This document shows positions 41,612 to 50,029 of a DNA stretch of 64,000 bases, one piece after another. The translations under genes and the position numbers were made by a program. The stretch covers positions 62,001 through 126,000 of the forward strand of contig NZ_PXZO01000067.1 in NCBI RefSeq assembly GCF_003013475.1, given 5' to 3'. The stretch's first letter is position 1; each line of letters opens with the position of its first letter. The notes under the pieces are model-generated. The model ran no database searches. It saw nothing but the letters and a program-made list of their open reading frames with translations, and had not been told where the DNA came from. The stretch is from Brevibacillus porteri (GTDB lineage Bacteria; Bacillota; Bacilli; Brevibacillales; Brevibacillaceae).

Positions 41612-43651
41612 TTGAAAAAAAGCGTAAACAAAGGGATCTCAGTGCTGCTGGCCACTGCGGTTTTGGCAAGTCCACTGATGCTCGAGCCAAAAGCGGCTTA
41701 TGCTCTCTCTATTGAGGATGTTTCTGCAGACGATACAGATGCAGACGAGGAAACAGAATATACGATTGAGTTTGAAATCAATAAGGAATTAACAGCAGGG
41801 GATAGTATTTACGTTAGATTCCCTTCAGATTATTCGGTAGATAAAAAGCTGAGAACATCAGACATCACGCTTGAAGATGACGATGATGATGAGATCTCGA
41901 TCGACAGCGTATCCGTCAGCAAAAATGTAGTGGAGATTGAAGTCGATGAAAAGATCAAAAAAGGCACTGTTCTCACATTGACTATTGATAACATCACCAA
42001 CCCGGAAGACAAGGGCAGCTATGAGATCGAAGTAAAAACGAGTGAGGAAAACAGCTACAAGGGTAAAAAAATCACCATCGGCAAATCTTCGAGCAGTAGC
42101 AGTAGCAGTAGTAGCAGCAAGGGCGACTTCGAGGCCTCCCATAGCAGTAAAAATGCCGAGGACGGAATCTCCTTAACGCTCGGAAAATTTAATCTTTCCT
42201 CGAAGAGCAAGCTGAAAGATGGCAAGTACATTTATGTCGATTTCCCTTCCAAAGACATGCTGCCAAAGAGCATCAGCAAGTCTGATGTGACTGTAAACGG
42301 GTACAAAGCAGAATACGTCACGATCGTTGACAACGACTCGATTCGGATTGAGGTTCCGAGTGGTGCAGACGGTGATAGCTACATAAAGCTGGAGTTTACG
42401 TCCTCAGCGGGGATTGTAAACCCATCCAAAGCAGACAAGTACTATTCGTATGAAATTGAATATGACAGCAAGAAATACAAGTCAAAAGATGTTGAAATTA
42501 CAGGCATAAGTAATACGCCATTCACCGTTTCTTTGTCGGACAGTGCAGCTGGGGCGCGCACGAGCTATACGTTTGAAGTGGATCTTTCCTCCAAGCTGGG
42601 GTCGAACGCAGAAATCGAAGTTGAATTCCCAAGTGAGGTAACGGTTCCGCCGATTCTTACCAGCAATAGCGTCACCGTCAATGGTTCTCAAGTGACGAAT
42701 GTAAGCGTGTTGGGGAATAAGGTTTATTTCCGCACGCCATACGGATTCAATGGCACAAATCGCGCGAGCATCAAGTTTGCATTCGAAGGCTACTTGACCG
42801 CTCCGAAAACAGCGGGAACATATACCGTGGCGGCCAAGATCGACAACAAGTCCTATAAGTCGAAGGAATTCCAAATCACAGGAATGACTCCACCAGTCGC
42901 CGTGGACAATGCATTGGCAACGGTTGGGCTGACGAGAGCGACTGCCTCTACTCCTGCTGGAATTTCAATCGGTATCAAAGCCATGGGTGCTCCGATTGTT
43001 CGCAATCAGGGATTCATTGAAGTCGTACTCCCTGTTGGCTTCCGTGTTCCAGCCTATTTGCCTGCAAACACAGTAACAGTGAACGGTGTGGCCGCTAGCT
43101 TTGTTGGTGTGCGCGGACAAAATCTGATTATTATTCCTGCCCAGGATATTCCGGCAAAAACAGCAGCTCAGGTCAATATCGCCGAGACAGCTGGTATTGT
43201 GAATCCGGCTACTCCAGGTGTGTACAACATTGGTGTCTACAACTCCGAGGAGAGGGGCTTACTCTTCTCTCGTCCAGCGACCATCGTGTCTCTAAATGGC
43301 GTCAGCTTCAAGCAGAACGTCGCTTCCTTTACGAAGGCTGGTAAAACAACCGGACTCGCAGTGGCACCGTATACCGTAAATGGCAACACGCTGATGCCAA
43401 CTACGTTCTTCCGTGATGCCCTCGGGTTTTCGATCAGCTACACCAAAACGACTGCCAAAGTCGTGAGCGGCAATACGGTCATGCAATTCAAGGTCGGTTC
43501 AAACGTAGCGACCATCAATGGCAAAAATGTAACGCTGCCTGCAGCGGTTCAGTTGAAAAACAACGTTCCTACTCTGCCTCTTAAAACCATCACGGAGCGT
43601 ACCGGTTACAAAATCATCTATGTGAACGGGAACTACACCGTTTACAAGTAA
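41612..43651 (+). CDS. Secreted repeat protein with C-terminal stalk-like (Cu amine oxidase N1) domain
   Basis: A 679-residue exported protein. The signal peptide is M-K-K-S-V-N-K-G then a hydrophobic core ending near A-Y-A (about residue 30). Four degenerate beta-sandwich repeats of about 115-125 residues follow (about 40-155, 172-303, 304-425 and 428-560). Each has a V-x-F-P or V-x-L-P strand, then S-x-V-T-V-N-G and a Y-x-S-K-x-x-x-I-T-G-like close. Repeats 1 and 2 are acidic and are joined by an 11-Ser linker. The C-terminal 110 residues match copper-amine-oxidase N-terminal-like domains (N-G-x-x-L-M-P-T-x-F-F-R-D). Probably a surface or matrix protein. TTG 41612 has GAAGGAGGCG upstream. 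A short inverted repeat (ATTTCCT/AGGAAAT, 41567-41589) lies before the ribosome-binding site. Confidence 0.75.
   Translation: MKKSVNKGISVLLATAVLASPLMLEPKAAYALSIEDVSADDTDADEETEYTIEFEINKELTAGDSIYVRFPSDYSVDKKLRTSDITLEDDDDDEISIDSVSVSKNVVEIEVDEKIKKGTVLTLTIDNITNPEDKGSYEIEVKTSEENSYKGKKITIGKSSSSSSSSSSSKGDFEASHSSKNAEDGISLTLGKFNLSSKSKLKDGKYIYVDFPSKDMLPKSISKSDVTVNGYKAEYVTIVDNDSIRIEVPSGADGDSYIKLEFTSSAGIVNPSKADKYYSYEIEYDSKKYKSKDVEITGISNTPFTVSLSDSAAGARTSYTFEVDLSSKLGSNAEIEVEFPSEVTVPPILTSNSVTVNGSQVTNVSVLGNKVYFRTPYGFNGTNRASIKFAFEGYLTAPKTAGTYTVAAKIDNKSYKSKEFQITGMTPPVAVDNALATVGLTRATASTPAGISIGIKAMGAPIVRNQGFIEVVLPVGFRVPAYLPANTVTVNGVAASFVGVRGQNLIIIPAQDIPAKTAAQVNIAETAGIVNPATPGVYNIGVYNSEERGLLFSRPATIVSLNGVSFKQNVASFTKAGKTTGLAVAPYTVNGNTLMPTTFFRDALGFSISYTKTTAKVVSGNTVMQFKVGSNVATINGKNVTLPAAVQLKNNVPTLPLKTITERTGYKIIYVNGNYTVYK
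42086..42118 (+). repeat. Poly-serine AGC/AGT codon tract
   Basis: Eleven consecutive serine codons (TCT, TCG, then AGC/AGT alternating) inside the secreted protein. Unit loss or gain would keep the frame and only change linker length. Confidence 0.8.
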
Positions 43652-43663
43652 GGACAGTCTGGC

Positions 43664-43695
43664 AAAAACCCCGTATGAATACGGGGTTTTTTTTG
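43664..43695 (+). terminator. Terminator after the secreted protein
   Basis: AAAACCCCGTA pairs with TACGGGGTTTT around TGAA, followed by T residues. Confidence 0.92.
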
Positions 43696-43746
43696 TAGAA
43701 AACATCGAAATGTTATTCATTAGAGTTAATGCGACCGCTTGCAGTC

Positions 43747-43774
43747 AACAAAAACGGTATTGACCGTTTTTGTT
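43747..43774. repeat. Perfect 12-base inverted repeat before yabP
   Basis: AACAAAAACGGT pairs with ACCGTTTTTGTT around ATTG. It could be a second, bidirectional terminator isolating yabP, or an operator; the T-run lies within the stem. Confidence 0.55.
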
Positions 43775-43834
43775 CTATCAGGACATCCCTCCCCATAGGA
43801 TAGTACAAGAAGGGTACGTGAGGAGGGAGTAATC

Positions 43835-44119
43835 ATGAACGATCACACGAGACGGCCACGTCATGAAGTCGTGATGATTAATCGTCGCAGCTTAGCGATA
43901 TCGGGAGTAAAAAACGTCGAAAGCTTTGATAGCGAAGAATTCCTCTTGGAGACGGACGGCGGCTTTTTAACCATACGAGGCCAAAACCTGCATATGAAAA
44001 ATCTGAGTCTGGAAACCGGAGAAGTAGCGATCGAGGGGCTCGTTCACGAGATGGCCTATCTGGAGCAAGGGCAGGCCGGCGATCGGTCGAGAGGATTCTT
44101 CGGCAAGTTATTCAAGTGA
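43835..44119 (+). CDS. yabP: Spore protein YabP
   Basis: A 94-residue protein with R-R-P-R-H-E-V-V-M-I-N-R-R-S-L near the start, V-E-S-F-D-S-E-E-F and L-E-T-x-x-G-F-L-T-I-R-G, the YabP/YqfC family pattern. In B. subtilis yabP and yabQ are sigma-E dependent and yabQ is needed for cortex formation. GGAGGGAG precedes the ATG, and the stop overlaps the yabQ start. Confidence 0.93.
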   Translation: MNDHTRRPRHEVVMINRRSLAISGVKNVESFDSEEFLLETDGGFLTIRGQNLHMKNLSLETGEVAIEGLVHEMAYLEQGQAGDRSRGFFGKLFK

Positions 44120-44688
44120 ACATCGCCATCCAGTTACAGACGGTATTGGCCATGTCGACGTGTGGTGCACTGATGGGTATGGGATTCGATACGTACCATG
44201 TATTTAAGGGCAAGGCCAGACTGCCACTCTGGTTAGTCTTTTTCTTTGATATCCTTTTTTGGGTGGGCAGTATGGGTGCTGTCTTCTTGATTTTGGTGAA
44301 AGTGAACGACGGGATTATTCGGTTTCCAATATTTTTTGGAATGCTATTTGGCGCGTGGCTTTACTTCTTATTAGGTAGTAAGAAGTATATCCTTTTCTTG
44401 CATCGCGTGATAAAATTCTGTCAGTGGTTTTACCGTACGGTCGTAAAAATTATAGACATCCTGCTTGTACGTCCTGTGCTCTTTCTTTTCCGAGTGATCA
44501 TCATGGTGCTGACATTTTTGTATTCCGTGTTGCTCGCGATCCTCGTCTTTTTGTGGAAAGTGACGCGTTTTGTCACCTCCCCTTTTGCCAGATGGGGTCA
44601 ACATTTGTGGAAAAAAATGTACGGAAAAACAACAGGAATTTGGACCAATTGGAAGAATTGGTTTCACTCAAAGAGAAAGCGGGAGTAG
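44116..44688 (+). CDS. yabQ: Spore cortex biosynthesis protein YabQ
   Basis: A 190-residue membrane protein with about five hydrophobic segments and a basic C-terminal tail. The start (I-Q-L-Q-T-V-L-A-M-S-x-C-G-A-L-M-G-M-G-F-D) and G-A-W-L-Y-F match the YabQ family. Needed for cortex assembly in B. subtilis. GTG 44116 overlaps the yabP stop (GTGA), a sign of coupled translation. Confidence 0.92.
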   Translation: MNIAIQLQTVLAMSTCGALMGMGFDTYHVFKGKARLPLWLVFFFDILFWVGSMGAVFLILVKVNDGIIRFPIFFGMLFGAWLYFLLGSKKYILFLHRVIKFCQWFYRTVVKIIDILLVRPVLFLFRVIIMVLTFLYSVLLAILVFLWKVTRFVTSPFARWGQHLWKKMYGKTTGIWTNWKNWFHSKRKRE

Positions 44689-44706
44689 ATTCGAGGTGGC
44701 GTACTG

Positions 44707-45015
44707 ATGAAGGAAGCAAGAACCTCTTCCATTAACCGAAAAGGGCAAAGAAGGAGAATGCGTCTCTTTTTCTTTGTGATCCTGTGCTTTTTCGTCTGGA
44801 CTAGCTATACCTTGTTTTTGCAAAGTGGCGAGTTGTCCAAGAAGGAGACAGAGCTGGAAGCCCTGAAGCAAGAATCAGCGATCTTGCAGCAAAAGCAAGA
44901 AGATCTGACCTATGAAGCAAGCCGACTAAACGATCAGGAGTACTTGGCAGAGCTAGTCCGTAAGCGAATTTTGTTTACCAAGCAGGGCGAAAGCATCTAT
45001 ATCATTCCAGATTGA
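44707..45015 (+). CDS. divIC: Septum formation protein DivIC (FtsB-like)
   Basis: A 102-residue bitopic membrane protein: basic N-terminus, one transmembrane helix at about 20-38, then a coiled coil (about 42-80, L-E-A-L-K-Q-E-S-A-I-L-Q-Q-K-Q) and a short outer tail with Y-I-I-P-D. It belongs to the DivIC/FtsL septum family and joins FtsL and DivIB in the division complex. GAGGTGG precedes ATG 44707. Lies between yabQ and yabR, as in B. subtilis. Confidence 0.93.
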   Translation: MKEARTSSINRKGQRRRMRLFFFVILCFFVWTSYTLFLQSGELSKKETELEALKQESAILQQKQEDLTYEASRLNDQEYLAELVRKRILFTKQGESIYIIPD

Positions 45016-45056
45016 GTATACATCTGATCTTCAACGAGAGGGAGGCATTCCACGTC

Positions 45057-45428
45057 ATGGAGATCGAGGTCGGGAGCATACTGGAAGGGAAAGTCACGGG
45101 TATCACCAAATTCGGAGCGTTTGTTCAACTGCCGGGCGATGTGACCGGACTGGTGCATATTAGTGAAATTGCTGACGTCTACGTCCGGGACATCCATCAA
45201 TTTTTAAAAATGGGAAACACGGTAAAGGTAAAAGTCCTCAGCCTCCGTGAGGGCAAGATCGGGCTTTCTATCAAAAAAACAATGGAAAAGGAACGGCCAC
45301 CCCGCTATCAGCGGGAGCGAAGTGAAGGTTTTGAAGAAAAGCTGAACCGCTTTTTGAAAGAAAGTGAAGACAGGCAGTCCTCCTTGAAGAAAAGCGTAGA
45401 GAAAAAGGGCCGCGGTCGGTCTTTTTGA
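45057..45428 (+). CDS. yabR: S1-domain RNA-binding protein YabR
   Basis: A 123-residue protein with one S1 domain (about residues 3-72: G-S-I-L-E-G-K-V-T-G-I-T-K-F-G-A-F-V, H-I-S-E-I-A, and K-V-L-S-L) and a basic, low-complexity tail. It probably binds RNA or ribosomes. ATG 45057 follows GAGAGGGAGG; the ORF start at 45012 lies inside divIC. The terminator at 45558 follows across a 130-base gene-free stretch. Confidence 0.9.
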   Translation: MEIEVGSILEGKVTGITKFGAFVQLPGDVTGLVHISEIADVYVRDIHQFLKMGNTVKVKVLSLREGKIGLSIKKTMEKERPPRYQRERSEGFEEKLNRFLKESEDRQSSLKKSVEKKGRGRSF

Positions 45429-45557
45429 TTCTGAAAATTACGGCTTTTCTTTCTTTGTGAAAAGCGCATTTTGACTGTAAAAATAGGAAGGTCATTTCAA
45501 AGTCTTGACGAATAAAGTATCCTAAGCCCGTTTCGCAAAGCGCGAATCACCTGTCAG

Positions 45558-45590
45558 CCGACGTTATCCGCCATAACGTCGGTTTTTTTT
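45558..45590 (+). terminator. Terminator before the spoIIE promoter
   Basis: CCGACGTTAT pairs perfectly with ATAACGTCGG around CCGCC, then eight T residues. Confidence 0.93.
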
Positions 45591-45609
45591 GTCCGTTTTC
45601 GTTACTGAA

Positions 45610-45677
45610 TTTGTCGCACGATTCTGTGAATATCCATTGGATTTTTGACAAATTTTACAATGCTCCCTCCGTATAAT
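45610..45677 (+). promoter_or_regulatory. Spo0A-type spoIIE promoter
   Basis: TTGACA (45645-45650) and TATAAT (45672-45677) are both perfect but are 21 bases apart, too far for normal sigma-A use. This is the spacing of the B. subtilis spoIIE promoter, which Spo0A~P activates. TTTGTCGCA (45610-45618) and TTTGACAAA (45644-45652, reverse complement TTTGTCAAA) look like 0A boxes; the second overlaps the -35 box. Confidence 0.85.
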
Positions 45678-45713
45678 GGAGAAACACATTGACCAAGAAC
45701 GGGGTGGAGCGAA

Positions 45714-48188
45714 ATGATTGCGAACAAAAACGTAACACAGGCCGGACAAGCTTGGACGCGGCAAGTGTCCGATCGAATGGGTACCACTGCCCAGACGTGG
45801 GGAGAAAAAGTAGCAGATTTCATAGAAAAGTGGAATGTTCTCCCCATTCTCATGGGCTTCTTATTAGGACGAGCTCTGATCGTGGAAGAGCTAACCCCCT
45901 TTGCTATACCGTATTTCATTGTCATGTTTTATATTCGCCGAGATTGCTTGCTTGTCACGGGGATGGCTCTTATTATCGGCGCTTTTACCCAGTCTGTGCC
46001 TGTTGGACTGGAAACCGCGTTGAGCGTGATACTTGCCTTGTTTGCCTGCAAATTGATGAATAAAATGCGCAAGAAAGATTTTTCACGGACGCCTTTGCTG
46101 GTCGTCGGGACGATTTTCATCAGCCGTCTGTTGTATGCGGTTCTGACCAATCAGGTAACGACCTACGAGCTTGTGATGGTAGCAGTGGAAGCGATTCTTG
46201 GCTTTGTACTGACGCTCATCTTCATCCAGTCCTTATCGATCATTCATTTGGCGAAGCCTTACGAACCTCTCAAAAATGAAGAGATCGTTTCGTTAGTCAT
46301 TTTACTGGCTTCCTTGATGACGGGTACTGTGGACTGGATGGTCGAAGGCATTTCGATGGAGCATGTACTTACACGCTATTTGTTGCTCGTCTTTGCTTTT
46401 GTCGGTGGTGGCACGATCGGTGCGGCTGTTGGTGTGGTCACAGGTCTCATCCTCAGTCTGGCTAATGTGAGTGCGCTTTTACAAATCAATCTGCTCGCTT
46501 TTTCCGGTCTTTTGGCAGGCTTGCTGAAGGAAGGCGGCAAAGTCGGCGTATCCGCAGGCTTGTTGATTGGTACGGCCATTCTTGCGATTTACGGTGGAGC
46601 AGAAGAGACACTCTACTACTCCTTGATTGAAACCTCTCTGGCCATTGTGCTCTTCATTTTGACCCCTGCTGCTCTTTGGAAAAAAGTGGCCCGATTTATC
46701 CCTGGGACCCCCGAGAATCTACAATCCCATCAAGAATACATGCGCAGAGTCCGCGATGTGACTGCGGGCAAAATCCAGCAATTCTCCGATTTGTTTACGC
46801 AACTCTCCCATAGCTTTGCCCAGACAGCCGATCCTGAAGAAATAGAAGAACAGGCCGATGCCTTTCTCAGCCGCGTATCTGAATTCACCTGCCAGAAATG
46901 CTGGAAAAAAGAACAATGCTGGGAAAAAGATACGCAATCGACCTATGAGGGAATGCGCTTTTTAAGGGAAAAAGTGTATGAGCACGGTACCTTGGCAGGT
47001 GTTACTCCGCCGCGTGATTGGGAGCGCAAGTGTGTCAAAACCGAAAAGGTCATGACTGTAATGGAGCAGGAATACGATCGCCAGCAGTCGTTTGACCAAC
47101 TGAAAAAGCAGGTAAAGGAAAGCCGGATGCTTGTAGCTGACCAGCTATCGGGAGTTTCTCGTGTCATGAGTGATTTTGCCCGGGAAATACAACGAGAGGG
47201 CATGGAGCTTAGCTTTCAGGAAAAGCAGGTCTCACAAGCATTGGAGGGTTTGGGTCTGTCGGTACGCCGCGTAGAAATACACAGCTTGGAAGAAGGCAAG
47301 GTCGATATCGAAATCAGTCAGCCGACTTGCTATGGCCGCGACGAATGCGCGAAGATCGTGGCTCCCATGCTTACGGAGATTTTGGGAGAAAACATTGTGG
47401 TTCGCGAGCGGCATTGTGAAGCGCAAAAAGACGGCTCATGCACGATGTGCCTTGCTTCCGCCAAAACGTATGAAATCGATATCGGGGTCGCAGGTGCGGC
47501 CAAAGACGGTAAGCTTTTATCCGGTGACAGCTTCCGCACGATGGATTTGGGTAATGGAAAAATGGCGCTGGCGATCAGCGATGGAATGGGAAATGGCGAG
47601 CGGGCATCCATAGAGAGTCAATCGGCCCTCGATATGCTCCAGCAGCTTCTGCGATCTGGTATGGACGAAAAAATTTCGATCAAAACCGTTAATTCCGTGC
47701 TCGCCCTGCGCTCCAAGGAGGAAATGTTCGCGACGGTGGACTTGGCTCTGATCGATTTGCAAACAGCTCATACGCGTTTTGTAAAAATCGGCTCCACCCC
47801 GAGCTTTGTCAAAAGAAATAAAGATGTCATCACAATCACCGCCAACAACCTGCCAGTAGGGATTTTGGAAGAAATCGAGGTGGATGTCGTATCTCGTATG
47901 CTCAAGCCAGGTGATTTGCTCGTCATGATGTCCGATGGCATCTATGAGGCGCCACGTCATATTGAGAATAGGCAAGCGTGGATGAAGCGAATCATCAGCG
48001 AACTGGAGACGAATGATCCACAGGAGGTTGCTGATTTACTATTGGAAAAAGTCATTCGCCAGCATTCCGGACAAATTGTCGATGACATGACCGTGTTGGT
48101 GGCGCGAATTGACCGCTTTGTACCACAGTGGGCTGCCATTGCGGTGCATGGGATGGAGAAGCTCGAGCGTCCACGGATTGTGAGTTAG
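45714..48188 (+). CDS. spoIIE: Stage II sporulation protein E
   Basis: An 824-residue protein of normal length. About ten membrane helices fill residues 40-330, a central region (about 340-580) with a Cys-rich stretch (C-Q-K-C-W-K-K-E-Q-C-W) drives assembly with FtsZ, and the C-terminal PP2C phosphatase domain (about 590-815) shows G-D-S-F-R-T-M, A-I-S-D-G-M-G-N-G and M-S-D-G-I-Y-E. SpoIIE dephosphorylates SpoIIAA~P and so activates sigma-F in the forespore. ATG 45714 follows a GGGGTGGAG ribosome-binding site. Confidence 0.97.
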   Translation: MIANKNVTQAGQAWTRQVSDRMGTTAQTWGEKVADFIEKWNVLPILMGFLLGRALIVEELTPFAIPYFIVMFYIRRDCLLVTGMALIIGAFTQSVPVGLETALSVILALFACKLMNKMRKKDFSRTPLLVVGTIFISRLLYAVLTNQVTTYELVMVAVEAILGFVLTLIFIQSLSIIHLAKPYEPLKNEEIVSLVILLASLMTGTVDWMVEGISMEHVLTRYLLLVFAFVGGGTIGAAVGVVTGLILSLANVSALLQINLLAFSGLLAGLLKEGGKVGVSAGLLIGTAILAIYGGAEETLYYSLIETSLAIVLFILTPAALWKKVARFIPGTPENLQSHQEYMRRVRDVTAGKIQQFSDLFTQLSHSFAQTADPEEIEEQADAFLSRVSEFTCQKCWKKEQCWEKDTQSTYEGMRFLREKVYEHGTLAGVTPPRDWERKCVKTEKVMTVMEQEYDRQQSFDQLKKQVKESRMLVADQLSGVSRVMSDFAREIQREGMELSFQEKQVSQALEGLGLSVRRVEIHSLEEGKVDIEISQPTCYGRDECAKIVAPMLTEILGENIVVRERHCEAQKDGSCTMCLASAKTYEIDIGVAGAAKDGKLLSGDSFRTMDLGNGKMALAISDGMGNGERASIESQSALDMLQQLLRSGMDEKISIKTVNSVLALRSKEEMFATVDLALIDLQTAHTRFVKIGSTPSFVKRNKDVITITANNLPVGILEEIEVDVVSRMLKPGDLLVMMSDGIYEAPRHIENRQAWMKRIISELETNDPQEVADLLLEKVIRQHSGQIVDDMTVLVARIDRFVPQWAAIAVHGMEKLERPRIVS

Positions 48189-48327
48189 GAGTATGTTTTC
48201 TCTATTACCCGTCGATACTGTTGCTAAAAATATCCTGCGAAGTGAAGTGGATGTATGGTCGCTGCGCGGAGCAGGGAACCTCAACACCAGTTGAGGCAAT
48301 AAAAACAGATCGAATGGGGAGATTATT

Positions 48328-49089
48328 GTGAAAGAAGCGACACTTCGTCAAATACTGGTAGTGACAGACGGCTGCTCCAACTCAGGGATGAGTCCCGTTG
48401 CTGCAGCGGCATTGGCACGGGAGCAAGGGATTACGGTCAATGTCATTGGTGTAATCGACAAGAGTGAGCTGGGTGAAAAAGGGGAGAAGGAAATCAGGGA
48501 TATTGCGGAAGCAGGTGGTGGACTCTGCGATATCGTGTTCCCCCAACAGCTTGCGCAAACGGTACAAATGCTGACGCGAAAAGCAATGACGCGCACCATT
48601 CATCAAGTGGTCAATAAAGAATTAAAAGAGATTTTGGGCGATTCCGGAATAGAGGAGCTGGCACCTGATAAAAGAGTGCAGGTGGCCGGAATGGTTGACG
48701 AGTTGGGTGAAAAAAGCAGCTTGAACGTCGTGATGCTGGTGGATACCTCAGGAAGTATGAAGCCAAAGCTGTCGGCTGTTCAGCAAGCGATACACGATTT
48801 CAGTATCAGTCTGCATTCGCGGAGTGGACAAAGCAGAATGGCGGTCGGGTCATTTCCGGGGAAACAAAAGCATCTCGATATCCGCATTCCGTGGACAGAA
48901 AAGGTCGAGCAGGCTCACCAAATTACGAGTGATTTGGCGATGAGTGGAATTACTCCTACTGGCCCCGCCATCGTAGAGGCAATTGCCCTGTTTGAGCAGG
49001 ACAAGCTCCCACGCTCGCTGCAAGAGCGTTACATCGACCAAGACGAAGAGGACGACTCGAACGGAATGCTGCGTGACCATGTCTTTTAA
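48328..49089 (+). CDS. yabS: VWA-domain protein YabS
   Basis: A 253-residue protein. The C-terminal half is a von Willebrand A domain with the MIDAS motif D-T-S-G-S near residue 139 and a T-x-T-G-P segment near 215; the N-terminal half resembles a second, degenerate VWA-like part (V-T-D-G-C-S-N-S-G). In B. subtilis yabS lies beside yabT with the same spoIIE neighbourhood. GTG 48328 follows GGGGAGATT. Its stop overlaps the yabT start. Confidence 0.88.
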   Translation: MKEATLRQILVVTDGCSNSGMSPVAAAALAREQGITVNVIGVIDKSELGEKGEKEIRDIAEAGGGLCDIVFPQQLAQTVQMLTRKAMTRTIHQVVNKELKEILGDSGIEELAPDKRVQVAGMVDELGEKSSLNVVMLVDTSGSMKPKLSAVQQAIHDFSISLHSRSGQSRMAVGSFPGKQKHLDIRIPWTEKVEQAHQITSDLAMSGITPTGPAIVEAIALFEQDKLPRSLQERYIDQDEEDDSNGMLRDHVF

Positions 49090-50014
49090 GGCAGCCACCC
49101 CCGACCTGCCCAAGCACTTTACAGGCAAATGGAACAAAAAATCGTACCACGTCTTACGGGAGTTGGGGCGTGGTGCAAACGGGACCGTGTACTTGGTATC
49201 CCAAGGTGGCGTACAGCGCGCGGTTAAGGTCGGTGTGGAAGGCATAGACATTTTAATGGAAGTGAATGTTTTGAAAAGCACACAGCAGGGGCGGGATTCC
49301 AAAGTGGGACCGCTCCTGTGCGACGTGGACGATCTCGTTGTAAACGGGAAGGCCTGTACGTTTTATGCTATGGAGTATCTTCAAGGCTTGCAATTGGATG
49401 AATATATCAAGCAAGAGGGTACGGACTGGGTGGCCGTGATGATGGTTCAATTGCTGGCGCGACTGGATGTTTTGCATCAGCATGGCTATATTTTTGGTGA
49501 TTTGAAACCGCAGAATGTGATGGTTACCCAAACGGACAAGCAGGTACGCTTGATTGATTTCGGTGGAGTGACCAAGCTGGGCAACGCCGTTCGGCAGTTT
49601 ACGGAAGAGTATGATCGAGCTTTTTGGCACGCAGGTGATAGACGGGCTGAAGTAAGCTATGATCTGTTCTCGACAGCCGTGATGATGGTGCGTCTGACGG
49701 TTGGAACGGAAACGTGGAAAAACAGCCTTGGTGACCCACGTCACACGATATTGCTCTGTGATATAATACGAAAAAGTGACAGCCTGTACCCTTACCGGGA
49801 GCCTTTATTGAAGGCATTTCACGGTAAGTTTGCGACCGCGAAAGAAATGCGAGCGGAGCTGTTGGCAGTCTTGCGAGATAGCATGGGCGCCAAACCGCAA
49901 AAGAAGCAAAAGAAAGCGCGGACGAAAGGGAATGTAGGAGCGGGCATTAGTGGTCTTTTTGTCGCCTCGTTACTCCTATTGGCTGGCACTTTGTATTACG
50001 CATGGTTTATGTGA
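49079..50014 (+). CDS. yabT: Serine/threonine protein kinase YabT
   Basis: A 311-residue protein kinase with a single C-terminal membrane helix (about 290-308) and a basic juxtamembrane stretch. It shows G-R-G-A-N-G-T-V-Y, A-V-K near residue 48, G-D-L-K-P-Q-N near 146 and D-F-G-G near 166. The residue before the catalytic Asp is Gly, not Arg, so this is a non-RD kinase. B. subtilis YabT is activated by DNA during sporulation and phosphorylates RecA. ATG 49079 overlaps yabS by 11 bases; no clear ribosome-binding site, so it probably depends on coupled translation. Confidence 0.9.
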   Translation: MSFKAATPDLPKHFTGKWNKKSYHVLRELGRGANGTVYLVSQGGVQRAVKVGVEGIDILMEVNVLKSTQQGRDSKVGPLLCDVDDLVVNGKACTFYAMEYLQGLQLDEYIKQEGTDWVAVMMVQLLARLDVLHQHGYIFGDLKPQNVMVTQTDKQVRLIDFGGVTKLGNAVRQFTEEYDRAFWHAGDRRAEVSYDLFSTAVMMVRLTVGTETWKNSLGDPRHTILLCDIIRKSDSLYPYREPLLKAFHGKFATAKEMRAELLAVLRDSMGAKPQKKQKKARTKGNVGAGISGLFVASLLLLAGTLYYAWFM

Positions 50015-50029
50015 AGGATGTGACGGTTC

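Noticed and set aside
45429..45713. Possible tRNA genes before spoIIE, as in B. subtilis
   Set aside because: I find no cloverleaf with a GTTCRA T-loop in this gap; it contains only a terminator and the spoIIE promoter.
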